Part shown: positions 33,986-45,716 of the stretch, piece after piece
Numbering within the stretch: the stretch's first letter is position 1
How the letters are laid out: every line of letters starts with the position of its first letter
NCBI GenBank assembly: GCA_022495995.1
Contig: JAFEMH010002589.1
Coordinates: forward strand, 248,001 to 312,000
Direction of reading: 5' to 3'
From: Adenophora triphylla var. japonica
Taxonomy: Eukaryota > Streptophyta > Magnoliopsida > Asterales > Campanulaceae
DNA length: 64,000 nucleotides
Program-made: the position numbers and the translations under genes
The notes under the pieces: model-generated
What the model was told of the DNA's origin: nothing
Databases searched by the model: none
The model's input: only the letters and a program-made list of their open reading frames with translations

Positions 33986-34440
33986 AGGGCAAGAATATTA
34001 TTATCAACTGGCAATCACCAAATACAATATCTAAGCTAATGCACGATTTTTTATCACAAAAATTCACAACTATGCAAACCCTAGATCTAGAGAAACAGAG
34101 AGACAACAAAACTCTTGAAACACCTACAATTATTGATCTCTTTCAAATTAGGAATTACAAGCACAAAAACTGATAGGGAATAAGGCTTATTTATACTGCC
34201 TATTCCTAACAATGCAGGGTTTTCTAACCATGCACAGAACTGTCACTGCTGATCAAACCCAGATCCGGACACCGCGTGATTGCCCCCTTCTCGCGCGCGA
34301 TCGCCCTAAATTTCCAGAGACTCCGCGCAATCGTGCCCTCTTCATTCATGGCGCGGTTGCTCCCTTGTCCTGCACGGGTGTGTATTGACAATCGCATGAC
34401 CGTGTCACCAGAATTGCTGAAACTTGTTTGTTTAATCCCC
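33966..34440 (-). repeat. 5' LTR of copia remnant C (truncated at its inner end)
   Basis: Shares GGGCAGAGGGCAAGAATATT and about 260 further bases with the left LTR. TATA-like TTATTTATA at 34187-34195. Upstream of this on the minus strand (34271-34370) are CG-rich words (CGCGCGCGATCGCC, CCGCGTGAT, GCGCGGTTGC) absent from the left LTR. The outer boundary is not clear. Confidence 0.6.
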
Positions 34441-34990
34441 TAATTTTGCTTTCCCAAGTTAGATGACATCAAACCCAATAAAAACTGTGAGCATCTGCTT
34501 CTCTACAAGAAATCAACCAAATCACTAAGGTTTAAGCTCGCCATGTCTGAAGTTACAATAGCAAAATGGAAGAGCATAACCTAAAAATCAACAAAGCAAA
34601 AAAAAAAAAAATTTACAAAATCATCACATTTTGAACGACCTATCTCACAAAAATCAACATCCAAAACAAACAGCCCAACCTAATTTTCTTAAGCGCCACG
34701 AAATTGCACAAAATCAACAAGATGGCACCAAATATGATTCGGATTTGAGTCGGATCGGCGGTGTTGGTGTAAATCTACTTGGCTATGGCTCTAACGTACT
34801 CTTTTCAACTGTATTATAACATATCTGACCGGGGCTGAAGTGATGACGGAGACATGGGTCCGGAGAAGGAGCCAAGTATACAAACTAGAGAATTCCGGTC
34901 TGAGAGGTTTGAAACGGCGATGGAGAAGATGATGGAGCCGGAGAGAGAAGATGACGGTAGAAGGTCACCCGAGTTTGGAGAGAGAAAAAG
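34441..34990. other. unassigned sequence
   Basis: No gene recognised. An A13 tract lies near 34600. From 34850 a purine-rich stretch (GAGAGAGAAGATGACGG and similar) leads into the tandem repeats that follow. It may be retrotransposon untranslated sequence. Confidence 0.3.
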
Positions 34991-34994
34991 TGTG

Positions 34995-35530
34995 AGGGTT
35001 TGGATATATAAAAAAGAAAGTCTATGGACTATAAAAAAGAAAGTCTACGGACTATAAAAAAGAAAGTCTACGGACTATAAAAAAGAAAGTCTACGGACTA
35101 TAAAAAAGAAAGTCTATGGACTATAAAAATGAAAGTCCCATCTCGCCTGAATGGCATGTATATGGATGCGACTATAAAATGAAAGTCCCATCTCGCCTGA
35201 ATGGCATGTATATGGATGCGACTATAAACATAAAAGTCCCATCTCGCCTGAATGGCATGTATATGGATGCGACTATAAACATGAAAGTCCCATCTCGCCT
35301 GAATGGCATGTATATGGATGCGACTATAAACGAGAAAGTCTATACCGACTATAAACGAGAAAGTCTATACCGACTATAAACGAGAAAGTCCACGGACTAT
35401 AAACGAGAAAGTCCACGGACTATAAACAAGAAAGTCCATGGACTATAAACGAGAAAGAAGCCCATCTCGCCTGAATGGCATGTAAAGGTGCGACATGCAT
35501 GAAAGAAAGCACATCTCGCTTGAATGGCAT
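34995..35530. repeat. composite tandem repeat built on GACTATAAACGAGAAAGTCC
   Basis: Three blocks with a shared GACTATAAA..GAAAGTC core. First, five units of about 23 bases (GAAAGTCTACGGACTATAAA, 35010-35125). Second, four units of about 51 bases in which CATCTCGCCTGAATGGCATG and TATATGGATGC have been added (35126-35330). Third, six shorter units (35331-35460), then a degenerate copy of the 51-base type. The core carries the inverse pair GACTNNNN...AGTC. Not a CRISPR: units are contiguous and the organism is a plant. Confidence 0.85.
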
Positions 35531-37218
35531 ATGTCGCTATGAGAAAGAGTCTCGTATCACAGGAAAGGCATGCGAAAATGTTGAGGCATAAAGGAAAGAA
35601 ATTATTCTAAGTAAGAATCATGAAAGAGGCAAGGATGAAGTTAAGGAAAGCAAAGGTCAGTAGTAGTGCAAGCCACTACATATGCACTGTGAGTAAAGTC
35701 GCCTAAAGACGACTTCACTTTTTCGATGGGAGTATAAGTATGGGGTACCTGTCATGCAAAAAGAAGATTGTTGATGAACTATCAAAACAAAGTAGTAAAG
35801 GCGAGACATGAATGATGAAGCAAGCAAGTAAAGCATAAAGACGAAAGGGGCAAGCACGAAGGCCGTGAATATACATTGTTCAGAGGCACACAGGCCCAAA
35901 TAAAGGAAAGCAAATTGTTTAGACGAAAGGGGCAAGCACGAAACTGCCATTGCCTCAAAGAAGTGAACCAAATGAGCACCGAGAATTGGAGCGCGTACCC
36001 AACTTGCCATAACTGGAGAGGAGAGAGCATGTGTATAAGGCGGATGATAGAGAACTTTGAAGAGGTATGGGAGAGGGAAGAATATGGAAGGAGATGGACT
36101 CATGCAACATCTTATTAATGTTCAAGTATAAATCAGTGGCTTTTAAATCCTAGAGACGGTTGGAAAAGGGGGAAACCTTTATTTTCACAATCTAGACCTT
36201 GGGGGAACCTAGGGACACATCATCCAAAAATACACCAAATGTATTGATTAAAAATTAATAATAGGCAATAATACCTAAATAAAACCAAAGCATTTATGGG
36301 ACGGACAAGCAATCCCAATTTCTGGAGAAATTTGGGCAGCATAACGGGTATTCCTGAAGAAATTCAAGGAAAAATCCGGCATGACCTCTCGTCGGTGCAC
36401 GTTGACAAGGCGACATGATCTCTCGTTAGGACATGTCGCGGGAGCGACATGTCCATACATGAAACCGTGTTGCAATGGCAACATGCCCACACGTGTTAGG
36501 TTTGGGATAGGTACGAAAGCCTTTTATTAGTTTTGAAATAATCCATTTTAGTGTATTCGAAAATGGCGTGTCAAAAACCAGTCGTTTGGTAAGCTTTAAA
36601 GGTGTGGCTCCACCTATGATGCGCTAGGGGGAAAGGTTTGACATTAGGCGCTCAAGCGTAGGCGACATACATCACCGTCCGCGATGCCGTCAATCGCACC
36701 CGAGGGTTCTAGATCTATGTGGCGTAGTGTGAGGATGACTAGATTCCTTTATTTGCGAAAAAATGATTTTTTTATTTATTATTATTTTATTATTATTATT
36801 TTTTTTTTGAAAAGGGGGAGAAAAGGAAAGCAACTCACACACACCCCACAGAGTATAATAATCAAGGATCATAATTTGATCATGGGGGCTGCCCCATAAT
36901 CACAACCTGCACCAAGAAATCAAATCCTGCAAATTGGCCACTTCTGTCGCATGACACAGGACAGCCAAGGCAGGTTCTGTCGCGTGACAGAAGAAGCCAT
37001 TTCCAGAATCTCAAGCAACATGGACCAGCCCCAGCCTCCAAGCAAATGACATGGCTCAACCCCAAGCACCAGCACAATCTAAACAGGAAGCAAGGAAGGG
37101 GAGGGAATAAAGCAAATCACTAAATGCATTTATACACGTATAATGTCACAGACAATGCACACACAAATGAATGAAGTGAATGTTGAACAAGCACGAAAGT
37201 TTGACCCACTTTTGAAAA
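35531..37218. other. non-coding retrotransposon-type sequence, element D internal region
   Basis: No domain-bearing frame. GACGAAAGGGGCAAGCACGAA occurs twice (about 35848 and 35920). CG-containing words such as GACATGTCGCGGGAGCGACATG (36430-36451), TGTCGCATGACA and TGTCGCGTGACA (36940-36990) link it to the D LTR on the right. An (ATT)n-rich tract lies at 36770-36810. The part next to 37219 should be the leader of gypsy element D on the minus strand; where D ends on the left is unclear. Confidence 0.4.
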
Positions 37219-37236
37219 CTAAGTTTCAAGTCCCCA
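37219..37236 (-). other. gypsy-type primer-binding site (element D)
   Basis: Minus-strand TGGCGACTCCGCTGGGGA, a sequence found directly after the 5' LTR of many plant Ty3/gypsy elements. It marks the LTR boundary and shows that element D reads leftward. The exact tRNA was not determined. Confidence 0.7.
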
Positions 37237-37237
37237 G

Positions 37238-38832
37238 CGGAGTCGCCACTGAATGTACGCTCGCCGAAAAATGATAAATTTTTGAGAGTCGCACGCCGTT
37301 TTAAAGGAAACATTGAAAACCTTTTAAAAGAGAAAATGGGTTCGGGGGTCAGATTAGGTGTTGGAAAGAACCGAGAGTTCACCCAACACGCCTCGTCCGT
37401 AAATGAGTCTTTCTATGTTCAACATTCAAAATATTCAAGAGTGTGTGCAAATGTGTGTGACAGGATATGTAAATGAATGCACATTAATGCTTTGTTTTAT
37501 TGCTCAAAAGGAGGGATTACAACTTGTGAACCATTGACCATGGGAGGCCACATCCCATATTACAAGGAGGAGGAACAACTTACAACTGAAAATTGACCTC
37601 TGCATATTAGCAATATGTGTCGCGTGACACATGATCTGCTTTGCAGGAGGTGTCGCGTGACACGAGTTGTCATATGCAGAAGCCTTACAAATCAAGCACA
37701 GGATTGACAGAGATCTACCCAATCACTTCAAATGAGTGTGGATATTGAAGATCCACACTCTATTTTGAGTGACAAGTGACCTGGATGAACAAATTTACAA
37801 CTGAAATGATAGTCTCTGCATAGGGTTAGTTATGTCGCACCACACAGGACTGATTAGGTTTGTTGTGTCGCGTGACATAACGTGACCTTCTGCAGAGACT
37901 TTACAATTAGAAATCAGATTCAACAGATAACCAACCAGATCCAATTATTACACCAATTCAACTCAGAATGATGTGAATCAACAACAGATTGACTAAGGGG
38001 GTGTGGATATGGGAGATCCACACTCCCTTGGCAATCAAGCAACAAATACCAAATGGATCAAATCATGAACAAGTAATTGGACCAAGTAAATGCAACTTAA
38101 ACAGAGAGATGGCGATTCCCACTTGATAATCAGAAGCGGATGGAGCTTGATTATCAAGTGGAGGAATAGAAATTGAACTGAATTATGCAAATGGCAAGTG
38201 AATGAGAGAGATATGAAGGGAAAGAATTCGTTACCCTTGTAGATCCACCACCACTACACCAAGTTAGGTGTAATGGCCTTCTAATCAGCTTCTGGACGTA
38301 GATTCAAACACAGGAGGAACTTCTGAGCTTGGATCTTCAGTGGTGTATGTGTGTGGGTATTGAATTGGTGTGGTGGAGGACGAATTGATTGAGAGAGAGG
38401 GATTGGATTGAGGGAATTGGTGTAGGTTTATGTGGAAGGAGGAGAGAGATGGGTTTCTGAGGGAATTTTGGCAGGGTGACAGTAGGGAATGGAAAAAGGG
38501 ATCTAGAAATGAGAGGTGTAGGGCTCTATTTATAGCTGCAGATGATGGACATGGTGTGTCGCACGACCTTCTGTATCAACTTTCCATGGCTCGACTTGTC
38601 GCGTGACACAACATGCCCATAACCGTTTTTGGCGCCAATTTGCCATTCTGGAACCTTCCAAGGTAATTCCTCTTAGGTCCAAAATGGTTTAATTCCCTGT
38701 AGGTCCTTCTGTACATAAAAATGACTTAAAATCACTTCCTTCACAAAAACTTATAAAAGTTTTCGGAAGTCTCGAAATGGATCGGGAATTTACCAAAATG
38801 CCCCTAGTGCAATTTTATCATCTTAAAATACA
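37238..38832 (-). repeat. 5' LTR of Ty3/gypsy element D
   Basis: About 1.6 kb; on the minus strand it starts TGTATTTTAAGATG at 38832 and runs to the primer site. A TATAAATAG box lies at about 38526-38534. CG palindromes GTGTCGCACGAC and TGTCGCGTGACAC lie just upstream (38555-38610), and further copies of TGTCGCGTGACAC occur at 37614-37663 and 37855-37870. No pol was found on its left, so D is truncated or non-autonomous. Its right edge cuts into the antisense ORF of element E. Confidence 0.6.
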
Positions 38833-40182
38833 CCTAAAAAGGGTTGCGAATTGGATTGGCATACTCACAATAACATAGATAAAAACAAGCATCAATGTAC
38901 AAGTATCAAAAATGAGGAAAGAGGAATTACAGCCTACGACGTCGTCCTCTATAAGGCATTGGTCCTTGGGGTCAAGCTTACACCGTTCACAATCAGCATG
39001 GAAGACTAGATCGGGATGGACCTTCCAGTCGTTAAATCTTCTCCCCATATTGATGGGGACGAGAGGCACCACGCCGTCCCTCGGTCCCGACATTAATCCA
39101 ACTTGAACATAGTAACGATCATCAGCTTCCAAGGCCGACCAATCGAGCAAACCTACCCCGACAAAGTCAGTAAGCCGGTTAATCAAGTCCGCGGTCCATT
39201 CAGCTCGTAACACTCTCTTGGGGGCAGCAGGCTCATCAGTAGGAGAAGGGAACTCCCAGCCCTGTCGGCTTTCCACTCTAATCGCATGGTTCTCCTAGCC
39301 TGATACTTTGCTAGACATAGGAAGAATGATCTTCGGTTTCTTAGAATCACTCCTTATCACTATAAGCCTAGTCTCTTTGGTGTAGCTGATAGAGAAGAAA
39401 TGATGGAAGGCAACTTGGGTAGGCTCAAAGCCTAAACTATGACATAAAACGATGAAACTCATAAGGACCCTAGTCCCGTTGTCTCCTAGCATAGCCGGGA
39501 CGGCTCTCATGTCTCCTAGAAATTCGTTAATGAAAGGATCTAAAGGGAGACGAAGTCCCTGCTGAAATTTCTTAAAGTAGAAGTGGACGTGGTTATCATT
39601 ATAATAGAACATGTTCCTCTCTCTCTCTCGTTCTCAAAAGTAGGATGGCCGGCGTAAGTTAACTTATACTCGTTCCTATCTACTCCATACTTGGAGTATA
39701 GTGCCTCCAGCATGGGATACCCGGCACTAACTGGCTTAGGCCTGGGATAGGTAGCTCTACCTCGGCCACCTCTCCCTCGTCTTTCCACTTGTTCTCCTTC
39801 GAAGAAGGCATCTACAATCTTGGTAGATGTGGAGGCCTCAATCCCTCTTCCCGTCATATCTACAAAAAGCTGAGGAACAAGAATCAGTAAAATCGTCCAA
39901 GGCATGAAGACGGGGAAGAGGAGGATTGCCCCTCCTCGTCGTTTACTAGAAGGCCGAGGAGGGAGCCTTACCACTCAAACGAGGACGATCAAGATGATCC
40001 GACAACGGGTAGAATAAATTGATATGCTCAATTATCTCGGCTCGTCTTTCAAATAATACTATACTGAGGGACATCGAATCAACTCTGTCTATTCTCGTCT
40101 TATCCGAATAATGAATGTACATTCTCGTACATCCATACCTCGTCAACATTTCCCAATCTCCGTCAAGTTCATCAACAACCAT
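38833..40182 (-). pseudogene. Tat-type extra ORF of gypsy element E (gypsy-type putative transposase domain)
   Basis: Minus-strand pieces in consecutive order: 'MVVDELDGDWEMLTRYGCTR' (40182), 'EALYSKYGVDRNEYKLTYAG' (about 39690), 'FKKFQQGLRLPLDPFINEFL' (about 39570) and 'ESRQGWEFPSP...LDWSALEADDRYYVQVGLMS' (39276). The 'GLRLPLDPFINEFL' block and the following layout match the antisense ORF of element F (45717-48752). Such domains (Pfam calls the family putative gypsy-type transposon) are carried as extra ORFs by Tat-lineage elements. Frameshifts lie near 39600 and 39290 and the 3' exons are lost at the element D junction. Confidence 0.75.
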
Positions 40183-40850
40183 GGTCCTCTCTCTCTCTTC
40201 GGTAAACCCTCAGGTTGCCCTTGTGGTACCCATAACGGAATCGAGGGCTATGGTTCAAGAATGAGCCATTTCTAAAACAAGACTAGAGGGGTTCAAGAAG
40301 TTTATCAAGACAAAAAACTCAAGAAAATCTTCAAAAGGGCCAACAATGGTGGTTGCGAACAAAACCCAACCAAAACCCTAGAAAAAGTAAAGAAATTGCA
40401 AAATCAAAAATAGGAAATCACAATGGGAGAAGAAATTATACCTGTTGTTGTTGAAAATGGATGAAATCAAACGGTAAATCAAGCTTGTTGGCGAATCTGG
40501 GCAACTTGAAGCTCAAGAACACGAAGGGTTTTTCAAACTTTGCTGTTCGCTCTCAATTCAACAAGAATGGTAAAAAGAAAAATTGAAATGTTAGCATTGT
40601 TTTTATACTCACTCAGACGGGTAAAACCCGAAAACAAAACGGGTCAATGGGTATGGCGCCCCCAACATTAAATGTTGTGGTGGTTTCCAAGACGTGTGTC
40701 AGAACATAGTGGACCACGCCTCATCATTGTACTGAATAACTGGCGGATAATAGAACGACACACATTCGAAGCGACATTGCCATGTGACGACATGTTCGTA
40801 TTCTCATAGCTGAGGAAGAGATCACTTTCTCCTCGTCATAGCCGAGGTAG

Positions 40851-41340
40851 AAATTCGGGGGCCACTAAACAGTATAAACCGAGATACAAACATGGGCTTG
40901 TTCGGGTAAGACTCAATTGGATTGGGCCATAAACATAATCCATTAGTTTCAGCTACGAGGTAAGGCATGGACTTCCTCGTCCATATATCTCGGCATCAAC
41001 TAGGCCGATCAAGGCTCAGCAAGCGAGCATAAACAAAGCCCAACTCAAAGGGCCGAGAAGATCTCCCTCGTAGGTCGAGATCATCTCCCTTGAGGACGAG
41101 GTACCTCCCTCGGTTATGATATCATCACGACGGGCTCCACTTATTCCTCATCCCTTCCCTGACTCATCATGGATCGAGATGGCCATGTATGACGAGGAAG
41201 GGAATATCTGTATCTCGGCATACCGGCGTGACAACTTGTGCAGTCCCATTCCAACAAGGACAATAAACAGTTATAATCTAATCAGGATTATAACCTCCTG
41301 TACCAATTCAAGTCACAACTCTGAAGATAACTTTATTGGA
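40851..41340 (+). repeat. polypurine tract and 3' LTR fragment of element E
   Basis: AAATTCGGGGGCCAC (40851-40865) matches the polypurine tract of element F (TTGGGGGCCAC) and is followed by TAAACAGTATAAACCGAG, parallel to the F LTR start TGAACGGGATAATATG. Orientation is plus, consistent with the minus-strand antisense ORF. CTCG/CCTCGT words recur across 40820-41120. The LTR end is not clear. Confidence 0.5.
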
Positions 41341-42775
41341 AATAGTTTGACATGGAAAATGGAAAGTTTTCGAATAATAATGTATAGAAGATATAGATAA
41401 TAGAGTCGAAATATGATGAATCGTAAATTTAGGACTTCCTCCATCACGTAGTTCTGTTTCGTAGTTAGATTCCTATTTTGATTTGCATGCTTATTTAAAA
41501 AATAATATAAAAGAGAAAAAATATCAAGTGGGTTAAATGCATACCAAAAAGTAAAATGGAATTTTTACTCTTGGACAACGGAGGGATTAGGTGATAGCCA
41601 AATTTCTTTAAAATTTGTTGATTTTATTAGAAAAAATATATTTGTATCCTTTTTTTTTAAGTATTAGAATCTCATTTTACACTTGCTTGCATTTATTTCT
41701 CCTTTCATTCATTATTATCTCACGTTCCCGTTTAGTTTGTAATAATTATTTTTTCCCGTTTATTTTCTCGACCAATTCTTGTATTATTAAAGCATATAGT
41801 TTAAGAATATCAACAAATCAATTGCAAGGGTTATTTCGAGATGAAGAAGTATAATTTTTATATATATCCTTAGACTAGAAAATCATGTTGATACAATATT
41901 ATTCACGAGCAATCTTCATTTACCAAGGACTACAATTTTTTGGTTCATAATTAGACATGTAAGAGGCAATGGTATGCAAACAAATAAATATAAAAAAACT
42001 GAATATTAAAATCTTACTTATCATTAATATTAAAGTAATTAGTTGTGTTGTAGGTGTGTGTGTGGAAGAAAGCGAAAAAATTACTTATCATTAATTTTTT
42101 ATTTAAAAATAATATATAATAGTTTTCATGTGATAATGAATATTTTCAAATCTGATTGTGGGTTTCTTTTCATTTGTTAGCCAAAATTTATAAATAGATT
42201 ACTTTCGGGTTGATATGAACCATTTTATAGGAGGGTGGAGGGGAGGGAAAGTGAATTTAATGAAGGTTGTTTTTCTTTTTTGTTAATTTATTATTTCTTT
42301 ATATTTTCTCTTTATAAATTTAAATTAAAAAGAAATCATCTTATTTTCGTGCATTGCACGGATGTACTGCTAGTCATATTAATAAACATATAGTGATAAA
42401 ACACAACTAAGTGTAGTTTGTGTATAAGTTAAACCAAAGACTATTGATTGTATATTTGTTAGGTATGCTTACGATAGTAGTGATTATAGAATTTTTGTTT
42501 ATAAATCCAATATTCAATTTATACCCAAGAATAACATAATGGAATCATAAAACACTTCTTCATTTAAAAATACGTTTTCGTATAAATTAAGAGATGATGC
42601 AAACTCATTTAAACGGATTCATGATTCAATAGAAGAACAAGGATCGTATCACGAGGAAATAATGAAGAAAAGATAGGACTTCTACATAGTAAATGAGGCA
42701 GGAAAAGAAAATTCTATAACCTAGATTTTCTAACCCACATGCTAAAAAGTGAATCACAAATTTCTTAAGGCATTG
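41341..42775. other. AT-rich intergenic with possible Helitron end
   Basis: No coding sequence recognised. A degraded MITE-like pair (GGACTTCCTCCATCACG near 41430 and GGACAACGGAGGGATTAG near 41574) is visible. At 42348-42374 CGTGCATTGCACGGATG precedes CTAGT, which resembles a Helitron 3' terminus (hairpin followed by CTRRT). No matching 5' TC end was found. Confidence 0.35.
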
Positions 42776-43840
42776 TGTAACGACCCGAACTCTAGGCACT
42801 AGTTTAATCACGTGTTGAGCACGTGTATATGGAATGCAAATTATAATATTTATTGTTTCACATTTTAATTGTGACAATTATGTGTTAGTTTAGCATTTTA
42901 ATAATTTATATGATATTTTCAATATGTTAATAAATTAAATATAATTATTTAATGTCATTTTGAACAAAATTAGGAGTGGTGTAGTGAAATGATAATATTG
43001 AAAAATTTAATTATAGATTTATAAATCATGAGGTGTTTATGTGTCAAAGTTGAAACTTAAGACTTTAACTATAATAACTAAAATCTTGGAGGGGCTAAAG
43101 TGTTACTTTGATTTATATATATATCATTGTACACACTAATTTCTCGTCGAACACGTGGACACGAAATTAAATGCACAATAATTTAAATTTATTATAATCA
43201 AACTATGTGGATTACAACTCTAAGACATTACCAATTACAAGGTAATAATCCCCTGATTCTATCTCTGATGTAGGTGAAATTTTGAGAGCCGAATGGACTT
43301 GCTTTCGAACTTGAACAATTGTAGTATAGATGTGATTTGAACGAGGCCGTTGGGCTTGATCTCGAACAAGGCTTGCAATCTTCTTGACTTCGACGAGGGG
43401 TCGTGGAGGCTTGATCTTGGGCGAAGTTGATGAAGACGTTGACGTTGACGTTGACGTTGAACGGCCAGGTGACTTGTGTTCTTCGTTGAATGATTTGTTG
43501 ATGTTGAAGGCTTGAATTGATGTCTTGACAGAGCTTTAGCAGTTCTTGCAGATATTTTTCCATCCCCTCCTCATTTGCAATAGCCTCTTATTTATAGGCT
43601 AGCCATAGGGGAAGTAATTTTGGTAACCCCGAGAGATGGGCCATTATTGGGCTTTTCACTCCAATGGGTCAATTTTGTAATATATGGGTTGTCCATTTAT
43701 TTTATTTGGACTCTTATCCATTTATTAACAAATGAAAACATTTAAATATTTCATGACCTTTTAATTTTGACTAGTCAACATTTTGACTTTTTGAACCAAT
43801 CAAAATTAACAAACTTATAGTCAAAATTTTAGTGCCTACA
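42776..43840. repeat. gypsy LTR-like fragments
   Basis: TGTAACGACCCG at 42776 is a common start of plant Ty3/gypsy LTRs. A second, minus-strand LTR end lies at 43840: TTTTAGTGCCTACA is followed by AATTGCCCCACTT, which on the minus strand is a purine-rich AAGTGGGGCAATT in front of TGTAGGCAC. A short GACGTT hexamer run is at 43435-43460. There are no protein domains. I cannot say whether this is one element or two. Confidence 0.4.
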
Positions 43841-44219
43841 AATTGCCCCACTTCAACTTCAAGTCTCGGACCAAAGCTTTTACATGGGTCGGGACTTGAA
43901 ATGAAAAATTATCCCGACATTTATTCATATCTAGAACAAATTGGGGCTTTCTTGGCCTGTTCTCGCTTTAATTTTTAGGGCTCGGAACCACCATTGCTGT
44001 AGGTGCCACAATTAAGAGACCCAAAGGAAGCATGAAGACAGTAAGGTTACCATTTAAACCCATGACAACAGACACGATTTGCTTCCTAATTGACACTTTT
44101 CCTTCTTGCTCAAGGATTTTTTTATTTTATTATTATTATTATTATTTTTTTGGAAACTTTGACTAACTTTGGTGCCAAGGATTTGAACAAGGCAATCTGT
44201 GTATCATAATATGGCATTG
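43841..44219. other. internal part of a gypsy-like remnant
   Basis: About 380 bp between the purine tract at 43841 and the target duplication of element F. It contains a TTATTATTATTATTATT tract (44126-44145) and no coding frame. Element F inserted here. Confidence 0.35.
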
Positions 44220-44224
44220 ATTTT

Positions 44225-45165
44225 TGATCGCGCAGGAAAGCGTGGTGGGCTCAGTTCTTTGGGTCCAGCGAATGAATGAGCTAGCTTGTGATCTGCACAC
44301 CACAAGAAATAACAGTGAAACTGCGCCGGGGGTCTTCCGGCAAGCCCTCCGGCGTGAGAGTAAGATTATGGACTGAAAATATGGTGGTAAAAATATGGAG
44401 TGTGTGTGGGTACGTAAATATGCAATAAAGCATTACATGTGTCCATGTTGTTATTCTCTTATTTATAGTAGGAGTAGTGATATTAGGGTTTTCACCAGAG
44501 CCGTTGGATTGGGTGATCACCAACCGTTGGATCGGCTCCATCTCCCAGGCATACACGTGTCATGTTGGGATTGGTCCGTCTATGCAAGGACACTGCAACA
44601 CCTGACACTGATAAGCAGTTTGCCTTATAAGGGAAAGTCAACCTGTACGCCTTTTGGAGTTATTACTGTTTGCATGATTGCACGTGTAACAAAGCACTGT
44701 GGTAGGTCTGACATTATCCCAAATTAGCTAAGTAATCAAGCTTACTGAAGAAGCTTAATAGAAGAGACGGCCTGGAGCTGTATGTCCAGTTGGGTCGTCT
44801 CTTCGAGAGATGGCTTCGACGAGCATGCGATATTGAGAGTTGGTCGTTCAATGACGACGCTCACTGTTGTAAGAGATAAATTAGGCACGACTGGAAGGCT
44901 CGTCGTTATATAGGCCGTGGCACATTAGAGACGACCTCTCCCTGACATATCGACGGGCTGAGGTCCAAACCTTAGTTAAAAGGAGTATTGGCCCGTCGTT
45001 TAGATGAGCTTGGTCGCTCAGTGGCGACGACGGCCATCCGTCGTAGGACGGGCCCTCACTCTGATCTTGATCTGGTCTTTCATAGTTGGACCTTAGGTGG
45101 GCCCGTTGGGCCCCTTGGCTCGTAGTACAATATTGGGCTCGGTCCATCACATATTATCCCGTTCA
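44225..45165 (-). repeat. 3' LTR of element F
   Basis: 941 bp. On the minus strand TATAAATAA lies at 44459-44467. Upstream are two ACACGTGTC/GCACGTGTAA G-box/ABRE-like motifs (about 44551 and 44680) and a repeated CCGTTGGAT MYB-type word (44498 and 44523). The polypurine tract (minus-strand TGAGTTGGGGGCCAC) is at 45166-45180. Confidence 0.93.
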
Positions 45166-45410
45166 GTGGCCCCCAACTCATGGTCGTCTCGACGGGCCAG
45201 GAGTTGTCGTTTTCCCTCCAAGTCAACCGTCAGTTTGAATTTTGAATTATGGTGACGTCAGTATTGATGACGTGGATGGTTGGGATTTCTTCCTTGGTTG
45301 ACACGTGTCCTTTGAGGGGACATTCTCCTCGAAAGTTGTAGAGGGTATTTAATGCCCCTCATCATTCCGCCGTTTGGGTTCCCAAGCATAAACCCTCTAT
45401 CTTCTTCACA

Positions 45411-45712
45411 TATAAAAGCCTCCTCCCTCCTTCATTTCGAACTTTCCACACCTTTGATCAGTAAGAGCAAAGCAGCAAGAGGCGATTTCCCAAGAACCCA
45501 CGAAGAACTCCTAAGAAGAAAGAACCACCGTCTCCGGCGGCCGTAATTGCTCTGGCAACCCCGTTTGTAAGGCACCTGGGAGCTTGGATAAGAGATTTCT
45601 TTGATCTCCCACCGGAAAATTCATCGGAAAGCATATCTTCTACCCCTTTACCAGGTAATTTCTTCATTTGTTCTTAGTTTTCTGGGTTTTTCTTTGGGGC
45701 TTTGGAACTTAG
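45411..45712 (+). promoter_or_regulatory. promoter and 5'-UTR intron of the antisense gene of F
   Basis: TATAAAAG at 45411-45418 on the plus strand is followed by a mixed 5' UTR and a possible short intron (TTTACCAG|GTAATTTC at 45655 to ACTTAG|AATC at 45712) just before the ATG at 45717. It lies in the element's interior, not in the LTR, so the antisense gene seems to have its own promoter. Confidence 0.5.
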
Positions 45713-45716
45713 AATC

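Noticed and set aside
34995..35530. CRISPR-like array
   Set aside because: Repeats are contiguous without unique spacers and the genome is a plant's. The open frame across it is a by-product of the repeat.
43228..43563. 111-codon minus-strand frame with a short Asn-Val repeat
   Set aside because: The repeat is a translated GACGTT microsatellite inside an LTR-like fragment; no homologous domain seen.
44281..44556. 91-codon frame repeated in both LTRs of element F
   Set aside because: It lies in U3 of the LTR, overlaps the TATA region and exists twice only because the LTR does; no sign that it is a gene.
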